Of a stretch of DNA of 64,000 nucleotides, positions 1 through 8,523 are shown in pieces; within the stretch, counting starts at the first letter, position 1; each line of letters starts with the position of its first letter. This DNA is from Duganella sp. 1224. GTDB lineage: Bacteria; Pseudomonadota; Gammaproteobacteria; Burkholderiales; Burkholderiaceae_D. The translations under genes and the position numbers were made by a program. Below the pieces are notes generated by a model that worked only from the letters and a program-made list of their open reading frames with translations, ran no database searches and was not told the origin of the DNA. The stretch is from the NCBI RefSeq assembly GCF_013408245.1, contig NZ_JACBYS010000001.1, positions 1,550,001-1,614,000 of the forward strand. The letters run 5' to 3'.

Positions 1-1
1 A

Positions 2-1057
2 CGCCTGGGGAATAATAAGAAAACGGTATGGATACAGGCCACTTATAATCCGATTCTGGATTTAAATGGCAAGCCATACAAAATAGTTAAATACGCAACG
101 GATATTACCGCGCAAGTACAACTGGAGGAATCGGTGGCGGCCAAGGCCAAGTCCGATGGCGAGAAGATCGCCCGCCTGCTGGACTCGGTCGAGCACGCTG
201 CCGCCGGCGACCTGACCAGCAAGGTGCTGATCGAGGGCGACGAGCCGCTGGATCAGCTGGCCGCCGGCATCAGCAAAATGATCGCCGACCTGCGCAAGGT
301 CATCAGCGACGTGGTGATGTCCGCCAGCGGCCTGGCCGACGCCTCCACCACCATTTCCGAGCGCTCCAACGGCGTGGCCGTGGGCACGCAGGCGCTGGGC
401 GCCACCGTGGAGGAAATGAACGCCTCCATTGACGGCCTGACCAGCTCGATCAACATCATCGCCGGCAACACCTCGGACGCCGACGCCATGGCCAAGTCCA
501 CCCAGCAAGAGGCGGAAATCGGCGCCAAGGCGGTGGCCAAGTCGATCGAGGCCATGGACCTGATCAACCGCTCGTCGGAGGACATCGGCGAGATCGTCAA
601 GGTGATCAGCGACATCGCCAACCAGACCAATATGCTGGCCTTCAACGCCGCCATCGAGGCCGCGCGCGCCGGCGAGCACGGCCTGGGCTTCTCGGTGGTG
701 GCGGACGAGGTGCGCAAGCTGGCCGAGCGCTCGTCGCAGGCCACCAAGGAGATTTCCAAGCTGATCAACGAGTCGGTCAAGCGGGTCTCGGCCGGCAGTG
801 AGATTTCGCGCCAGGCCAGCGATGCCTTCGACAAGATCCTGGTCGGCGTGGTCAAGACCACCGAGGCGATTTCCGATATTTCCAAGGCCACCAACGAGCA
901 GCTGCTGACGGCGCGCGAGGTCAGCACCGCGGTGCAGTACATCGCCGAGGAGGCCGAAAAGTCGGCCGCCGCCTGCGACAGCATCGCCCGCTCGACGGAA
1001 GGCCTGAACCAGCGCGCGGGCGATCTGAACAAAACGGTTTCCGGCTTCACGGTGTAA
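2..1057 (+). CDS. Methyl-accepting chemotaxis protein with PAS domain (5' truncated by window edge)
   Basis: This is a chemoreceptor that would pass sensory input to CheA through CheW. The frame is open from base 2 into the window edge, so the N-terminus is missing. The first 40 or so residues look like the end of a PAS domain followed by its coiled-coil linker ('KYATDITAQVQLEE'). The rest is a cytoplasmic MCP signalling domain whose hairpin tip is recognisable ('NQTNMLAFNAAIEAARAG'). No membrane segment is visible in the part present, so it may be a soluble receptor. There is no CheR-docking pentapeptide at the C-terminus. Only 3 bases separate it from cheR, so the two are probably co-transcribed. 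GTG at 134 is an internal codon and not the real start. Confidence 0.9.
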   Translation, partial: RLGNNKKTVWIQATYNPILDLNGKPYKIVKYATDITAQVQLEESVAAKAKSDGEKIARLLDSVEHAAAGDLTSKVLIEGDEPLDQLAAGISKMIADLRKVISDVVMSASGLADASTTISERSNGVAVGTQALGATVEEMNASIDGLTSSINIIAGNTSDADAMAKSTQQEAEIGAKAVAKSIEAMDLINRSSEDIGEIVKVISDIANQTNMLAFNAAIEAARAGEHGLGFSVVADEVRKLAERSSQATKEISKLINESVKRVSAGSEISRQASDAFDKILVGVVKTTEAISDISKATNEQLLTAREVSTAVQYIAEEAEKSAAACDSIARSTEGLNQRAGDLNKTVSGFTV

Positions 1058-1060
1058 GCC

Positions 1061-1876
1061 ATGGACGCCAGCGGCTTTACCCCGGCGACGCTGAACGCGC
1101 TGATTGCGCTGGTGCGCAAGCACACCGGCATCGCCATGACCGAACGCAAGAGCGTGCTGCTGGAGCGGCGCCTGCGCCCGCGCGTGCAGGCGCTCAAGTT
1201 GAGCAGCTACCAGGATTACCTGGACAAGGTCGAGCAGGACCGCGCCGAGGTGCCGCATTTCATCGACCTGGTGACCACCAACGACACGCTGTTCTTCCGC
1301 ACGCCGCAGGTGTGGGAATATGTCGAGAAGGAATTTCTGCCGCAGTGGTGGGCCGCGCACCCGGGCCAGCGCCTGAAGGTGTGGTCGGCGGCGGCCTCCA
1401 GCGGCGAGGAGCTGTATTCGATGGCCGTGCTGTGCGAGGAATTCGCCGAGCGCCATCCAGGCTTCGGCTACCAAATCCACGCCACCGACATCTCGCGGCA
1501 GATCCTGGCGCTGGCGCGCGACGGCCAGTACGGCGGCCGCTCGGTCGAACGCCTCCAGTCCACGCATCCGGACTGGGTGAACAAGTATTTCCGTCCCAGC
1601 GCCAGCGGCCTGCGGGTGGTGGATGCATTGAAAAAAAACGTGGAGCTGGCCCAACATAACCTGCTGACTCCATTAAAGCCGTCCAGACAGTTTGACCTGG
1701 TGTTTCTGCGCAATGTGCTGATCTATTTCGATCAAGAACATCAGCAGACCATCCTCCAGCAGGCGCGTCTGAGCATGGCCCCGCACGCGATCATGATCGT
1801 GGGCGAATCCGAATCGATCACAGGCCTCAACACCGCCTACCAGTTCGACCGGCCGATGGTCTACAGAATGGAATAG
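1061..1876 (+). CDS. cheR: Chemotaxis protein methyltransferase CheR
   Basis: CheR transfers methyl groups from S-adenosylmethionine to glutamates of chemoreceptors during adaptation. At 271 residues it has the usual length. An N-terminal helical domain (about 1-75) is followed by a Rossmann methyltransferase domain. The SAM-binding stretch is at residues 107-120 ('VWSAAASSGEELYS'), and the conserved 'FLRNVLIYFD' lies at 215-224. The gene starts 3 bases after the upstream chemoreceptor gene and is followed directly by cheD. It therefore belongs to one adaptation operon. The matching CheB esterase and CheA kinase are not in this window and may lie upstream. Confidence 0.95.
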   Translation: MDASGFTPATLNALIALVRKHTGIAMTERKSVLLERRLRPRVQALKLSSYQDYLDKVEQDRAEVPHFIDLVTTNDTLFFRTPQVWEYVEKEFLPQWWAAHPGQRLKVWSAAASSGEELYSMAVLCEEFAERHPGFGYQIHATDISRQILALARDGQYGGRSVERLQSTHPDWVNKYFRPSASGLRVVDALKKNVELAQHNLLTPLKPSRQFDLVFLRNVLIYFDQEHQQTILQQARLSMAPHAIMIVGESESITGLNTAYQFDRPMVYRME

Positions 1877-1885
1877 GTGGTAAAT

Positions 1886-2455
1886 ATGCAAGCGCTCCTC
1901 AACCCGCCCGTCCAGCCGCCGCTGGCCGGCGCCGCCCTGCCCTGGCCCGCGCCGGACGACACCGTCCACAGCGGGCGGGCGCCGCTGCAGGTGACCATGG
2001 GCCAGCTCAAGCTGGGCGCCCGCACCGACCAGTTGCAGGCGCTGCTGGGCTCCTGTGTCGGCATCGCCCTGATCTGGAAAAAGCGCGGCGTCTGCGCGCT
2101 GGCCCACTGCCTGCTGCCGGAATGCCCGCAGATGGCCGATGAATTCGGCGCGCGCTACGTCAACCAGGCCGTGCCGTCGCTGCTGCGCCTGCTGGGCGCC
2201 AGCGAGGCCGACCACGCCGACATCGACGTGGTGGTGGCCGGCGGCGCGACCATGCTGAACGGCTGCTCCAGCCGCCTGCAGATCGGCCAGCAGAACGCCG
2301 AGGCGGCCCGCAAATACCTGCGCCAGCACAGCCTGAACGTGGTGTACTGCCGCGTTGGCGGCAAGTGCGGCCGCACCCTGACCATCGACTGTGCCACTTG
2401 CGCCTACGCGGTGCAGGAAATCGTCACCACCTGCTCCGGAGCCACGCATGCCTGA
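1886..2455 (+). CDS. cheD: Chemoreceptor glutamine deamidase CheD
   Basis: CheD deamidates glutamines in chemoreceptors to create methylation sites. The nucleophile sits in 'LLGSCVGIAL' (Cys57, counting from the chosen ATG) and the catalytic His in 'ALAHCLLPE' (His74). I chose ATG 1886 over the in-frame GTG at 1877. The sequence AGGTGG, which overlaps the cheR stop, lies 5 bases before this ATG and makes a good ribosome-binding site. The protein is then 189 residues. Residues just before the Cys read 'LQALLGSC', where many CheD proteins have Thr, so the third catalytic residue may be altered. The 3' end overlaps the next gene by 8 bases. Confidence 0.92.
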   Translation: MQALLNPPVQPPLAGAALPWPAPDDTVHSGRAPLQVTMGQLKLGARTDQLQALLGSCVGIALIWKKRGVCALAHCLLPECPQMADEFGARYVNQAVPSLLRLLGASEADHADIDVVVAGGATMLNGCSSRLQIGQQNAEAARKYLRQHSLNVVYCRVGGKCGRTLTIDCATCAYAVQEIVTTCSGATHA

Positions 2456-3962
2456 CGCCTCGGCCACCTCCTGTACTGAATTGTTTGGTTCCTTTGTCCT
2501 GGGCGACGACGAGTTCGCGCTGCCGGCCAGTTGCTTCCGCGAGGTGGTCAACTACCCGGACAAGGTGTCGGCGCTGCCGCTGTCGCCCGCGTTCCTGGAG
2601 GGCGTGTTCACGCTGCGCGGCAGCGTGATCCCGGTGGTCAACCTCGGCCGCGTGTTCCATGCCGACGCGCGCGGCGCGCGGCCCACCGACAAGATCGCCA
2701 TCCTCGACTACGAGGGCGTGCTGATCGGCATCCTGTTTGACGCCACCGGCGAAATCCTGCGCGTGCGGCCGGAACAGCGCAGCACGCTGGCCTATGCCGA
2801 CGGCGAAAAGCGCGGCGTGGTGGCCGGCACCATCCTGCTCGACCGCGGCGCGCGCCTGATCCAGGTGCTTGACCCCGATGCCCTGATCCACATCGAAAAC
2901 GTGCCGCAGGTGCGCGCCATCCAGTGCGCCGACCGCGAGACGCGCCGCCACCAGGGCGAACGCCGCCAGTGCGTCAGCTTCCGCGTCGGCGCCTCGACCT
3001 TTGCGTTCGAAATGGCGGCGATCCAGGAAATCATCCGCGTGCCGGAATTGCAGGCGTCGGTGCTGAACAGCGCGCTGTGCCTGGGCCGCATCAACTTCCG
3101 CGGCGCGCCGGTGGCGGTGGTGGATTTCGCCACGCTGCTCAACGCCGCGCCGCCGGCGGACGCACGGGTGGCCGGGCCGGAACAGCGCATCATCGTGGCG
3201 CGCATCGACGACGCCACCATCGGCTTCCTGGTCGATTCGGTCAACAACATCATCCATTTCTACAGCGAGGAAGTGATGCCGATTCCGCTGCTGAGCAAGG
3301 CGCGCGCCGGCATGTTTGGCGGGTGCCTGTCCAAGCCGCAGCTGGGCGACATCTTTTTCCTCGATCACAAGCAGATTTTCTCCAGCGCCGAAATCAGGGA
3401 GATGCGTACCGGCCACGCCAACCTGTATCCCAAGGACAGCGAGCTGATCGCCAAGAACGAACGGCGCGAGGCGCGCCGCAGCCAGCGCCAGGTCTACATC
3501 ACCTTCGCGCTGGAAAACAGCTACGCGGTCGAGATCAAGCAGGTGCGCGAGATCATCGACCTGACCGTCGGCGACATCACGCGGCCGCCCGGCATGCCGG
3601 CCTTCATGCGCGGCATGCTCAACCTGCGCCAGCAGATGATCAGCGTGATCGACCTGCGCGGTCTGTACCAGATGGCGCCGCTGCAGGACGCCACGCTGTG
3701 CAAGATCCTGGTGGTGGAGCGCGGCGACGACTGCTACGGCCTGATGGTGGACGCGGTGGAAAACATCATGACCATCGAGGACAGCCGCCGCTTCGGCGCG
3801 CCGAAAATGATGCGCAACCCCAGCGCCCAGGGCGATCCGCGCAGCGAGATGGACGAGGTGATCGACATAGGCGAAGGCGACGCCCGCCGCACGCTGAGCG
3901 TATTCCAGTGCGACCGTCTGCTGGAACGGCTGACCAAAGAGATCCCGGCGCTGGCGGCGTAA
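2448..3962 (+). CDS. Chemotaxis coupling protein with three CheW domains
   Basis: CheW couples chemoreceptors to the CheA kinase and is normally a single domain of about 160 residues. This 504-residue protein contains three CheW-like domains, at about 10-150, 172-315 and 345-495. Each starts with a recognisable beta strand ('FGSFVLGDDEFALP', 'CVSFRVGASTFAFEM', 'VYITFALENSYAVEIK') and has the 'LRG/FRG/LRQ...V(I/V)(D/N)' segment. ATG 2448 is chosen because a CGGAG ribosome-binding site precedes it and it overlaps cheD by only 8 bases. An upstream in-frame codon at 2391 would lie deep inside cheD. It is probably co-expressed with the preceding receptor, cheR and cheD. Domain number is read from the sequence; function as a multivalent coupler is inferred. 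Confidence 0.9.
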   Translation: MPDASATSCTELFGSFVLGDDEFALPASCFREVVNYPDKVSALPLSPAFLEGVFTLRGSVIPVVNLGRVFHADARGARPTDKIAILDYEGVLIGILFDATGEILRVRPEQRSTLAYADGEKRGVVAGTILLDRGARLIQVLDPDALIHIENVPQVRAIQCADRETRRHQGERRQCVSFRVGASTFAFEMAAIQEIIRVPELQASVLNSALCLGRINFRGAPVAVVDFATLLNAAPPADARVAGPEQRIIVARIDDATIGFLVDSVNNIIHFYSEEVMPIPLLSKARAGMFGGCLSKPQLGDIFFLDHKQIFSSAEIREMRTGHANLYPKDSELIAKNERREARRSQRQVYITFALENSYAVEIKQVREIIDLTVGDITRPPGMPAFMRGMLNLRQQMISVIDLRGLYQMAPLQDATLCKILVVERGDDCYGLMVDAVENIMTIEDSRRFGAPKMMRNPSAQGDPRSEMDEVIDIGEGDARRTLSVFQCDRLLERLTKEIPALAA

Positions 3963-4013
3963 GCGGCGCGGGAGTACAGTAACGCTTTACCAACCTTGAA
4001 AGCGTTACCGACC

Positions 4014-4706
4014 ATGCCGACTGCCCGCCGCCCCCTCCTTCTGTTACTTCCGATGAGCCTGCTGGCCGCCAGCGCGTGGGCGCTGTCGCTGTCCGACCTC
4101 AGCAATCAGGACGCGTCCGGCGGGCTGAAGGCGGCGCTGGAGAGCGGGTCCAGGGCGGCGGTCAGCAAGCTGGGGACGGAGGGCGGCTTCCTCGACAACG
4201 ACAAGGTGCGCATCCCGCTGCCGCGCATCCTGGAGCAGGCGCGGCCGATCCTGAAGATGACCGGCAAGGGCCAGCAGCTCGATGAGCTGGTGGTGCAGAT
4301 GAACCGCGCGGCCGAGTCCGCCGTGCCGATGGCCAAGCCGCTGCTGATCGACGCCGTCAAGTCGATGACGATTACCGATGCCAAGAATATCCTGACCGGC
4401 GGCGATACGTCGGTCACCGACTTTTTCCGCGCCAAGACGCAGGACAAGCTGGCGGTGCAGTTTCTGCCGGTGGTGAAGAAGGTCACCGACCGCTCGGGCG
4501 TGGCCACCAAATACAATGCCGCGATGAGCCTGGCGCCCAAGCTGGGCGTGATCGCCAAGGACCAGGCCACGGTGGAGGGCTATGTCACGCAGCGCGCGCT
4601 GGATGGGTTGTACACCATGATCGCCGAGGAGGAAAAAGCCATCCGCGCCGATCCTCTGGGCTCTGGAAGCAAGCTGATCGGCAAAGTCTTCGGCGCACTG
4701 AAATAG
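4014..4706 (+). CDS. DUF4197 family exported protein
   Basis: This matches the DUF4197 family, which is of unknown function. A signal peptide is evident: a positive start ('MPTARR'), a leucine-rich core and an 'SAWA' cleavage site, followed by 'LSLSDLSNQDASGGL' at the mature end. The body is mostly helical and carries the family stretch 'DAKNILTGGDTSVTDFFR'. I prefer ATG 4014 (230 residues). An in-frame TTG at 3996 is possible, but neither start has a clear ribosome-binding site. It follows the chemotaxis genes by about 50 bases on the same strand. A 30-bp palindrome lies 41 bases after its stop and may end transcription. Confidence 0.82.
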   Translation: MPTARRPLLLLLPMSLLAASAWALSLSDLSNQDASGGLKAALESGSRAAVSKLGTEGGFLDNDKVRIPLPRILEQARPILKMTGKGQQLDELVVQMNRAAESAVPMAKPLLIDAVKSMTITDAKNILTGGDTSVTDFFRAKTQDKLAVQFLPVVKKVTDRSGVATKYNAAMSLAPKLGVIAKDQATVEGYVTQRALDGLYTMIAEEEKAIRADPLGSGSKLIGKVFGALK

Positions 4707-4747
4707 AAGCCGACGACACCCGCGCAACCCGCAACACCGCCGCAGCC

Positions 4748-4777
4748 AGGGTCAGACCCCGTACGGGGTATGACCCT
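4748..4777. repeat. 30-bp palindrome, family GGGGTC, copy 1
   Basis: Two 13-base arms meet at a central GTAC. The arms pair except at one position: the right arm has A at 4770 where copy 2 has C. The flanks resemble copy 2 at 6690-6719 for roughly another 15 bases on each side ('cccgca...' before, 'ggggtgct' after). It lies between DUF4197 and marR and may act as a terminator. It may also supply part of the marR promoter. Confidence 0.85.
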
Positions 4778-4818
4778 TCGGTCCGGGGTGCTGTATAATT
4801 AGATAGGTAGCCTACCTA
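4770..4818 (+). promoter_or_regulatory. marR-mfs promoter with inverted-repeat operator
   Basis: A perfect -10 hexamer TATAAT lies at 4794-4799. A weak -35 (ATGACC, 4770-4775, spacer 18) falls inside the right arm of the palindrome. A 15-base inverted repeat, TAGGTAG-C-CTACCTA, lies at 4804-4818. It covers the expected transcription start and ends 11 bases before the marR ATG. The position suggests self-repression by the MarR protein. The repeat and -10 are seen directly; the binding protein is inferred. Confidence 0.6.
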
Positions 4819-4829
4819 CTTATCTAGCC

Positions 4830-5267
4830 ATGACCCCTGCCCAAGACGCCACCGCCCTTGCCGACGAACTGCGCACCGCCCTGCACCACGTCTTCCGCCG
4901 CCTGCGCCAGGAAAGCGACGACGATCCGTCCGGCCTGACGTTGCAGCAAAAAATGCTGCTGTCCACCATCAGCCTCAACCCCGGCATCGGCGTGGCCGAG
5001 CTGGCGCGCCAGGAAAAGCTGCGCGGCCCCACCATGAGCGGTCACATCAAGACACTCGAAGCCCTCAAGCTGGTCCAGCGCGACGCCCCCGACCCGGACG
5101 ACCGCCGCCGCAGCGGCCTGTTGCTGACCGCACACGGTGTGGACACGCTCAACGACATCCGCACCCGCCGCCGCGACTGGCTGGCGCGCCGCCTGGCGCA
5201 ACTGCCGCCGGAAGGCGCGGCCGCGCTGCGCAACGCCCTGGTCTACCTGAATGAAATCGGAGCATAA
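4830..5267 (+). CDS. MarR family transcriptional regulator
   Basis: This is a 145-residue winged-helix regulator of the MarR family, which binds palindromic DNA as a dimer and usually represses a neighbouring exporter until a small molecule binds. The helix-turn-helix region is around residues 50-75 ('GIGVAELARQEKLRGPTMSG'). It is followed by the wing with 'DPDDRRRSGLLLT', typical of the family. The stop codon directly abuts the ATG of the MFS exporter gene, so the two are co-transcribed. The inverted repeat just upstream at 4804-4818 is its likely operator. The ligand is unknown. Confidence 0.92.
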   Translation: MTPAQDATALADELRTALHHVFRRLRQESDDDPSGLTLQQKMLLSTISLNPGIGVAELARQEKLRGPTMSGHIKTLEALKLVQRDAPDPDDRRRSGLLLTAHGVDTLNDIRTRRRDWLARRLAQLPPEGAAALRNALVYLNEIGA

Positions 5268-6668
5268 ATGCAGCCATCGATCCGACACATCTACTTCGGC
5301 CTGGTCATCATGATTGGCCTGGCGGCGCTGGACCAGAGCATCGTCTCCACCGCGCTGCCGCGCATCGTGTCCGAACTCGGCGGCATGGCCCACCTGTCAT
5401 GGGTGGTTGCCGCCTACGTGCTGGCGTCCACCGCCACCATGCCGCTGTATGGCAAGCTGAGCGACCAGTATGGCCGCAAGCCGCTGCTGTACACCGCCAT
5501 CCTCACCTTTCTGGCCGGCTCGGCGCTGTGCGGGCTGGCGCAGAACATGACCGAGCTGATCGTCTTCCGCGCGATCCAGGGGCTGGGCGCGGGCGGCTTC
5601 ATGCCGCTGGCGCAGATCGTCATCGGCGACCTGGTGCCGCCGGCCGAGCGCGGCAAGCGCCAGGGCAGCATCGCCGCCGTCTACGCACTGACCAGCGTGC
5701 TCGGGCCGGTGCTGGGCGGGCTGCTGACCGACTGGCTGTCATGGCACTGGATTTTCTACGTCAACCTGCCGGTGGGCGCGCTAGCGTTGTACGTCATCGC
5801 CAGGTCGCTGCCGCACGACAAGCCGCACAACGCGCACAAGATAGACTATCTGGGCTCGGCGCTGCTGACCGGCGCCATCACGGCGGCGCTGCTGGTGCTG
5901 GCGCTGGGCGGCACCGAGTGGCCGTGGGACGGCCCGCAGGTGCGCTGGCTGGCGGCGCTGGCGCTGGCCTTGGCCGCCCTGCTGCTGTGGCACGTGCGGC
6001 GGGTGCCGGAACCGGTGCTGCCGCCGGACTTGTTCGCCAACCGCGTGTTCAACGTGGCCAGCGTTGTTTTGGCGCTGACCTTCGTCGGCATGATGGGGTC
6101 GAGCGTGTTCTTTCCGCTGCTGTTTCAGCTGGTGATGGGCGCCTCGCCCGCCAGTTCGGGCCTGTTGACCATGCCGATGATGGTCGGGCTGGTGATCTCG
6201 TCGGCGCTGGGCGGCCGGGTGCTGAGCAAGTCCGGCCGCTACAAGCCGGCGCAGGTGGCGGGGCTGACGCTGGCCACGTTGTCGTTCGGCGCGCTGGCCT
6301 GGGGGATTGCCGGATCGGCCGGCTACATGGTGCTGGAGCCGGCGATTTTCGTGCTTGGCGCCGGCCTCGGGCTGGTGATGCCGAATATGACGATGGCGGT
6401 GCAGAATGCCCTGCCCGCCATGCGGCGCGGCGTCGGCACGGCGATGCTGGGGTTTTTCCGCTCGCTGGGCGGCTTGATCGGCGTGACCGGCTCGGGAGCG
6501 ATCCTGGCGCAGCAGTTGCATGGGCAGGCGGCCAGCGCGGCCAATGCGGCGCTGTATCGCCACGCCATCGGCCAGATCTTCGGCGTGGGGACGGTGATGG
6601 TGGGCCTGGGCCTGGTGATGCTGGCGTTCTTGCCGGAGCTGCCGCTGGCCGGCCGGCGGCACCCGTGA
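5268..6668 (+). CDS. MFS multidrug exporter, DHA2 (EmrB/QacA-like) type
   Basis: This inner-membrane, proton-driven exporter of 466 residues is probably a 14-helix DHA2-type drug:H+ antiporter. Typical motifs are visible: 'LDQSIVSTALPRI' in the first helix (motif D1), 'GKLSDQYGRKPLL' after the second helix (motif A) and 'LGPVLGGLL' in helix 5 (motif C). The start codon follows the MarR stop with no gap and has GGAG upstream. The pairing with a MarR repressor points to inducible efflux of toxic compounds. The substrate cannot be read from the sequence. A perfect 30-bp palindrome lies 21 bases past the stop, between this gene and the convergent chemoreceptor gene. Confidence 0.93.
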   Translation: MQPSIRHIYFGLVIMIGLAALDQSIVSTALPRIVSELGGMAHLSWVVAAYVLASTATMPLYGKLSDQYGRKPLLYTAILTFLAGSALCGLAQNMTELIVFRAIQGLGAGGFMPLAQIVIGDLVPPAERGKRQGSIAAVYALTSVLGPVLGGLLTDWLSWHWIFYVNLPVGALALYVIARSLPHDKPHNAHKIDYLGSALLTGAITAALLVLALGGTEWPWDGPQVRWLAALALALAALLLWHVRRVPEPVLPPDLFANRVFNVASVVLALTFVGMMGSSVFFPLLFQLVMGASPASSGLLTMPMMVGLVISSALGGRVLSKSGRYKPAQVAGLTLATLSFGALAWGIAGSAGYMVLEPAIFVLGAGLGLVMPNMTMAVQNALPAMRRGVGTAMLGFFRSLGGLIGVTGSGAILAQQLHGQAASAANAALYRHAIGQIFGVGTVMVGLGLVMLAFLPELPLAGRRHP

Positions 6669-6689
6669 AACCCGCACACCGTTGGCGCC

Positions 6690-6719
6690 AGGGTCAGACC
6701 CCGTACGGGGTCTGACCCT
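6690..6719. repeat. 30-bp perfect palindrome, family GGGGTC, copy 2
   Basis: Perfect inverted repeat of 13-base arms around GTAC, beginning AGGGTCAGACCCC. It lies between the convergent MFS and chemoreceptor genes, 13 bases from the chemoreceptor stop. It can fold into a very stable hairpin on either strand and may end both transcripts, although there is no long T run. Confidence 0.9.
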
Positions 6720-6732
6720 TCCAGTCGGGGTG

Positions 6733-8325
6733 CTATGCGCGCGCCAAGGCCAGGCGGCTGTGTCCGCCGCGGCGCTGGACGCCGGCGTCCAGCTTGAAGG
6801 TGCTGACCATTTCTTCCAGCTGCGCCGCCTGCTCCTGCATGGCGTTGGCGGCTGCGGCGGCTTCTTCCACCAGCGCCGCGTTCTGCTGCGTCACCTCGTC
6901 CATCGAGACAATGGCCTGGTTGATCTGATTGATGCCTTCGCTCTGCTCTTCGCCGGCGATCATGATCTCGGTCATGATGCTGGTGACGCGCTCAACGCTG
7001 CTGACGATCTCGCCCATCGTGGCGCCAGCCTTGTCCACCAGCTGGTTGCCGGCATCGACCTGCTGCACCGACTCGGTGATCAGTTCCTTGATTTCCTTGG
7101 CGGCGGCGGCCGAGCGCTGCGCCAGGTTGCGCACCTCGGTGGCCACCACGGCAAAGCCACGCCCCTGCTCGCCGGCGCGCGCCGCTTCCACCGCCGCGTT
7201 CAGCGCCAGGATATTGGTCTGGAAGGCGATGCCATCGATCACGCCGATGATGTCGGCGATCTTGCGCGACGAGGTGTTGATGTTGCCCATGGTATCCACC
7301 ACCTGCGACACCAGCTGGCCGCCCTTGCCGGCCACGTCCTGCGCGCTCAGCGCCAGCTGGTTGGCCTGGCGGGCGTTGTCGGCGTTCTGGCGCACGGTCG
7401 AGGTCAGCTCTTCCAGCGACGACGCGGTTTCTTCCAGCGCGGCCGCCTGGTTCTCGGTGCGGCGCGACAGGTCGAGGTTGCCGGAAGCGATTTCGGCGCT
7501 GGCGGTGGCGATGGCGCTGCTGCCGGTGCGGATGCTGCTGACGGTGCCGGACATCTGGTCCTGCATCTTGATCAGCCCCTTCATCAGCTTGCCCATCTCG
7601 TCATCGCGCTCGACGTCGATGCGGTTGGCCAGGTTGCCGCTGGCGATCTGGTCGAAGTGGCCCAGCGCGTGCTGCAGCGGACGCAGGATGGCGCCCAGCA
7701 GGCGCACGGCCGAGAAGATGATCAGCGCCGCGCCCAGCACCAGCGCGATGGTGTAGCCCTTGGTGAAGGTCGAGAAGAAGGACTGGCTGTCGTTATAGTG
7801 TTCCTTGGCGGTGGTCAGCTGGTAGTCTTCCAGCTTGACCGAGGCGGCGTCGAAGATGCCGAACTGGGCCGACAAGGTCTTCATCGACATTTCTTCGATT
7901 TTGGCTTCGTCCTTGTTGCGCAGCGCGTTCATCAGGCCGACCAGCTCGGCGCGGTAGACGGTGCGCTTGGCGTCCAGGTCCTTGGCCAGCACTTTTTCGT
8001 CATCACCCAGCGGCAGCGCCAGATATTGTTTCCACGACTTGTCGGAGTCGTTGAGGAAGCCGTCCGCGCGCGACAGCGTTTTTTCCAGGTCCGGCGCTTC
8101 CGGGTGGAACACGCCGCGGTCAATCACGAAACGCGCGCGGTTGAGGAAGTTTTTGGCATTGCCCAGCGCGATGGTCGAGGCCATCTGGTTGGAATACACG
8201 TCTTTCAGCGCGTAGTTGACCGTGTTCATGCCGTACATGCTGAGGACGCCCAGCACCAGCATCAGGATGCCGATCACCGACATGGTGGCGATCAGGCGCG
8301 TGCGAATGGTTATGCTATTGAACAT
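6733..8325 (-). CDS. Methyl-accepting chemotaxis protein, membrane-bound
   Basis: This 530-residue chemoreceptor has the classic layout. A first membrane helix is at about 10-31 and is followed by a periplasmic four-helix-bundle ligand domain. A second membrane helix comes at about 188-210, then a HAMP domain, then a long signalling domain. The hairpin tip is intact ('FQTNILALNAAVEAARAG'). The C-terminus has no NWETF-like CheR tether. ATG 8325 is chosen because the first membrane helix follows directly ('MFNSITIRTRLIATMSVIG'). An upstream extension to 8463 would add an unrelated arginine-rich stretch that overlaps the promoter. It is a single gene and does not sit with other chemotaxis genes on its strand. 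The ligand is unknown. Confidence 0.93.
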   Translation of the reverse strand: MFNSITIRTRLIATMSVIGILMLVLGVLSMYGMNTVNYALKDVYSNQMASTIALGNAKNFLNRARFVIDRGVFHPEAPDLEKTLSRADGFLNDSDKSWKQYLALPLGDDEKVLAKDLDAKRTVYRAELVGLMNALRNKDEAKIEEMSMKTLSAQFGIFDAASVKLEDYQLTTAKEHYNDSQSFFSTFTKGYTIALVLGAALIIFSAVRLLGAILRPLQHALGHFDQIASGNLANRIDVERDDEMGKLMKGLIKMQDQMSGTVSSIRTGSSAIATASAEIASGNLDLSRRTENQAAALEETASSLEELTSTVRQNADNARQANQLALSAQDVAGKGGQLVSQVVDTMGNINTSSRKIADIIGVIDGIAFQTNILALNAAVEAARAGEQGRGFAVVATEVRNLAQRSAAAAKEIKELITESVQQVDAGNQLVDKAGATMGEIVSSVERVTSIMTEIMIAGEEQSEGINQINQAIVSMDEVTQQNAALVEEAAAAANAMQEQAAQLEEMVSTFKLDAGVQRRGGHSRLALARA

Positions 8326-8450
8326 ATCGTTTTCTCGTCTGTAGTAGTGACCGGGAGCGTGTCGAATAGATGAACCTATCGCCGGGATGGGATGTTGCCG
8401 GGGTGCGCGCCTGGGTGGCCGGAGTGGCCCATAAAGTGCCGTAGGGCAAT

Positions 8451-8479
8451 AATGTAACGGCATGACTGTTAGTAGTCAA
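8451..8479 (-). promoter_or_regulatory. Sigma-70-type promoter for the chemoreceptor gene
   Basis: On the minus strand, TTGACT (8474-8479) and TACATT (8451-8456) are separated by exactly 17 bases. This leaves a leader of about 120 bases before the chosen ATG at 8325. I found no matching sigma-28 (FliA) promoter. Confidence 0.55.
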
Positions 8480-8523
8480 ACTATTTATTCATAAAATAAA
8501 ACTAGTTTCATGCTTTAGGGTAA

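Noticed and set aside
62-1657. 531-codon minus-strand frame across the chemoreceptor and cheR
   Set aside because: Antisense shadow; composition is low in diversity and both plus-strand genes are well supported.
3996-4013. TTG 3996 as start of the DUF4197 gene
   Set aside because: It adds six residues before a good signal peptide and has no ribosome-binding site. ATG 4014 is simpler, though the evidence is not decisive.
8326-8520. Sigma-28 (flagellar) promoter for the chemoreceptor gene
   Set aside because: A GGCGATAG stretch resembles the -10 but no TAAA-type -35 is present at the right distance. A sigma-70-type promoter fits better.
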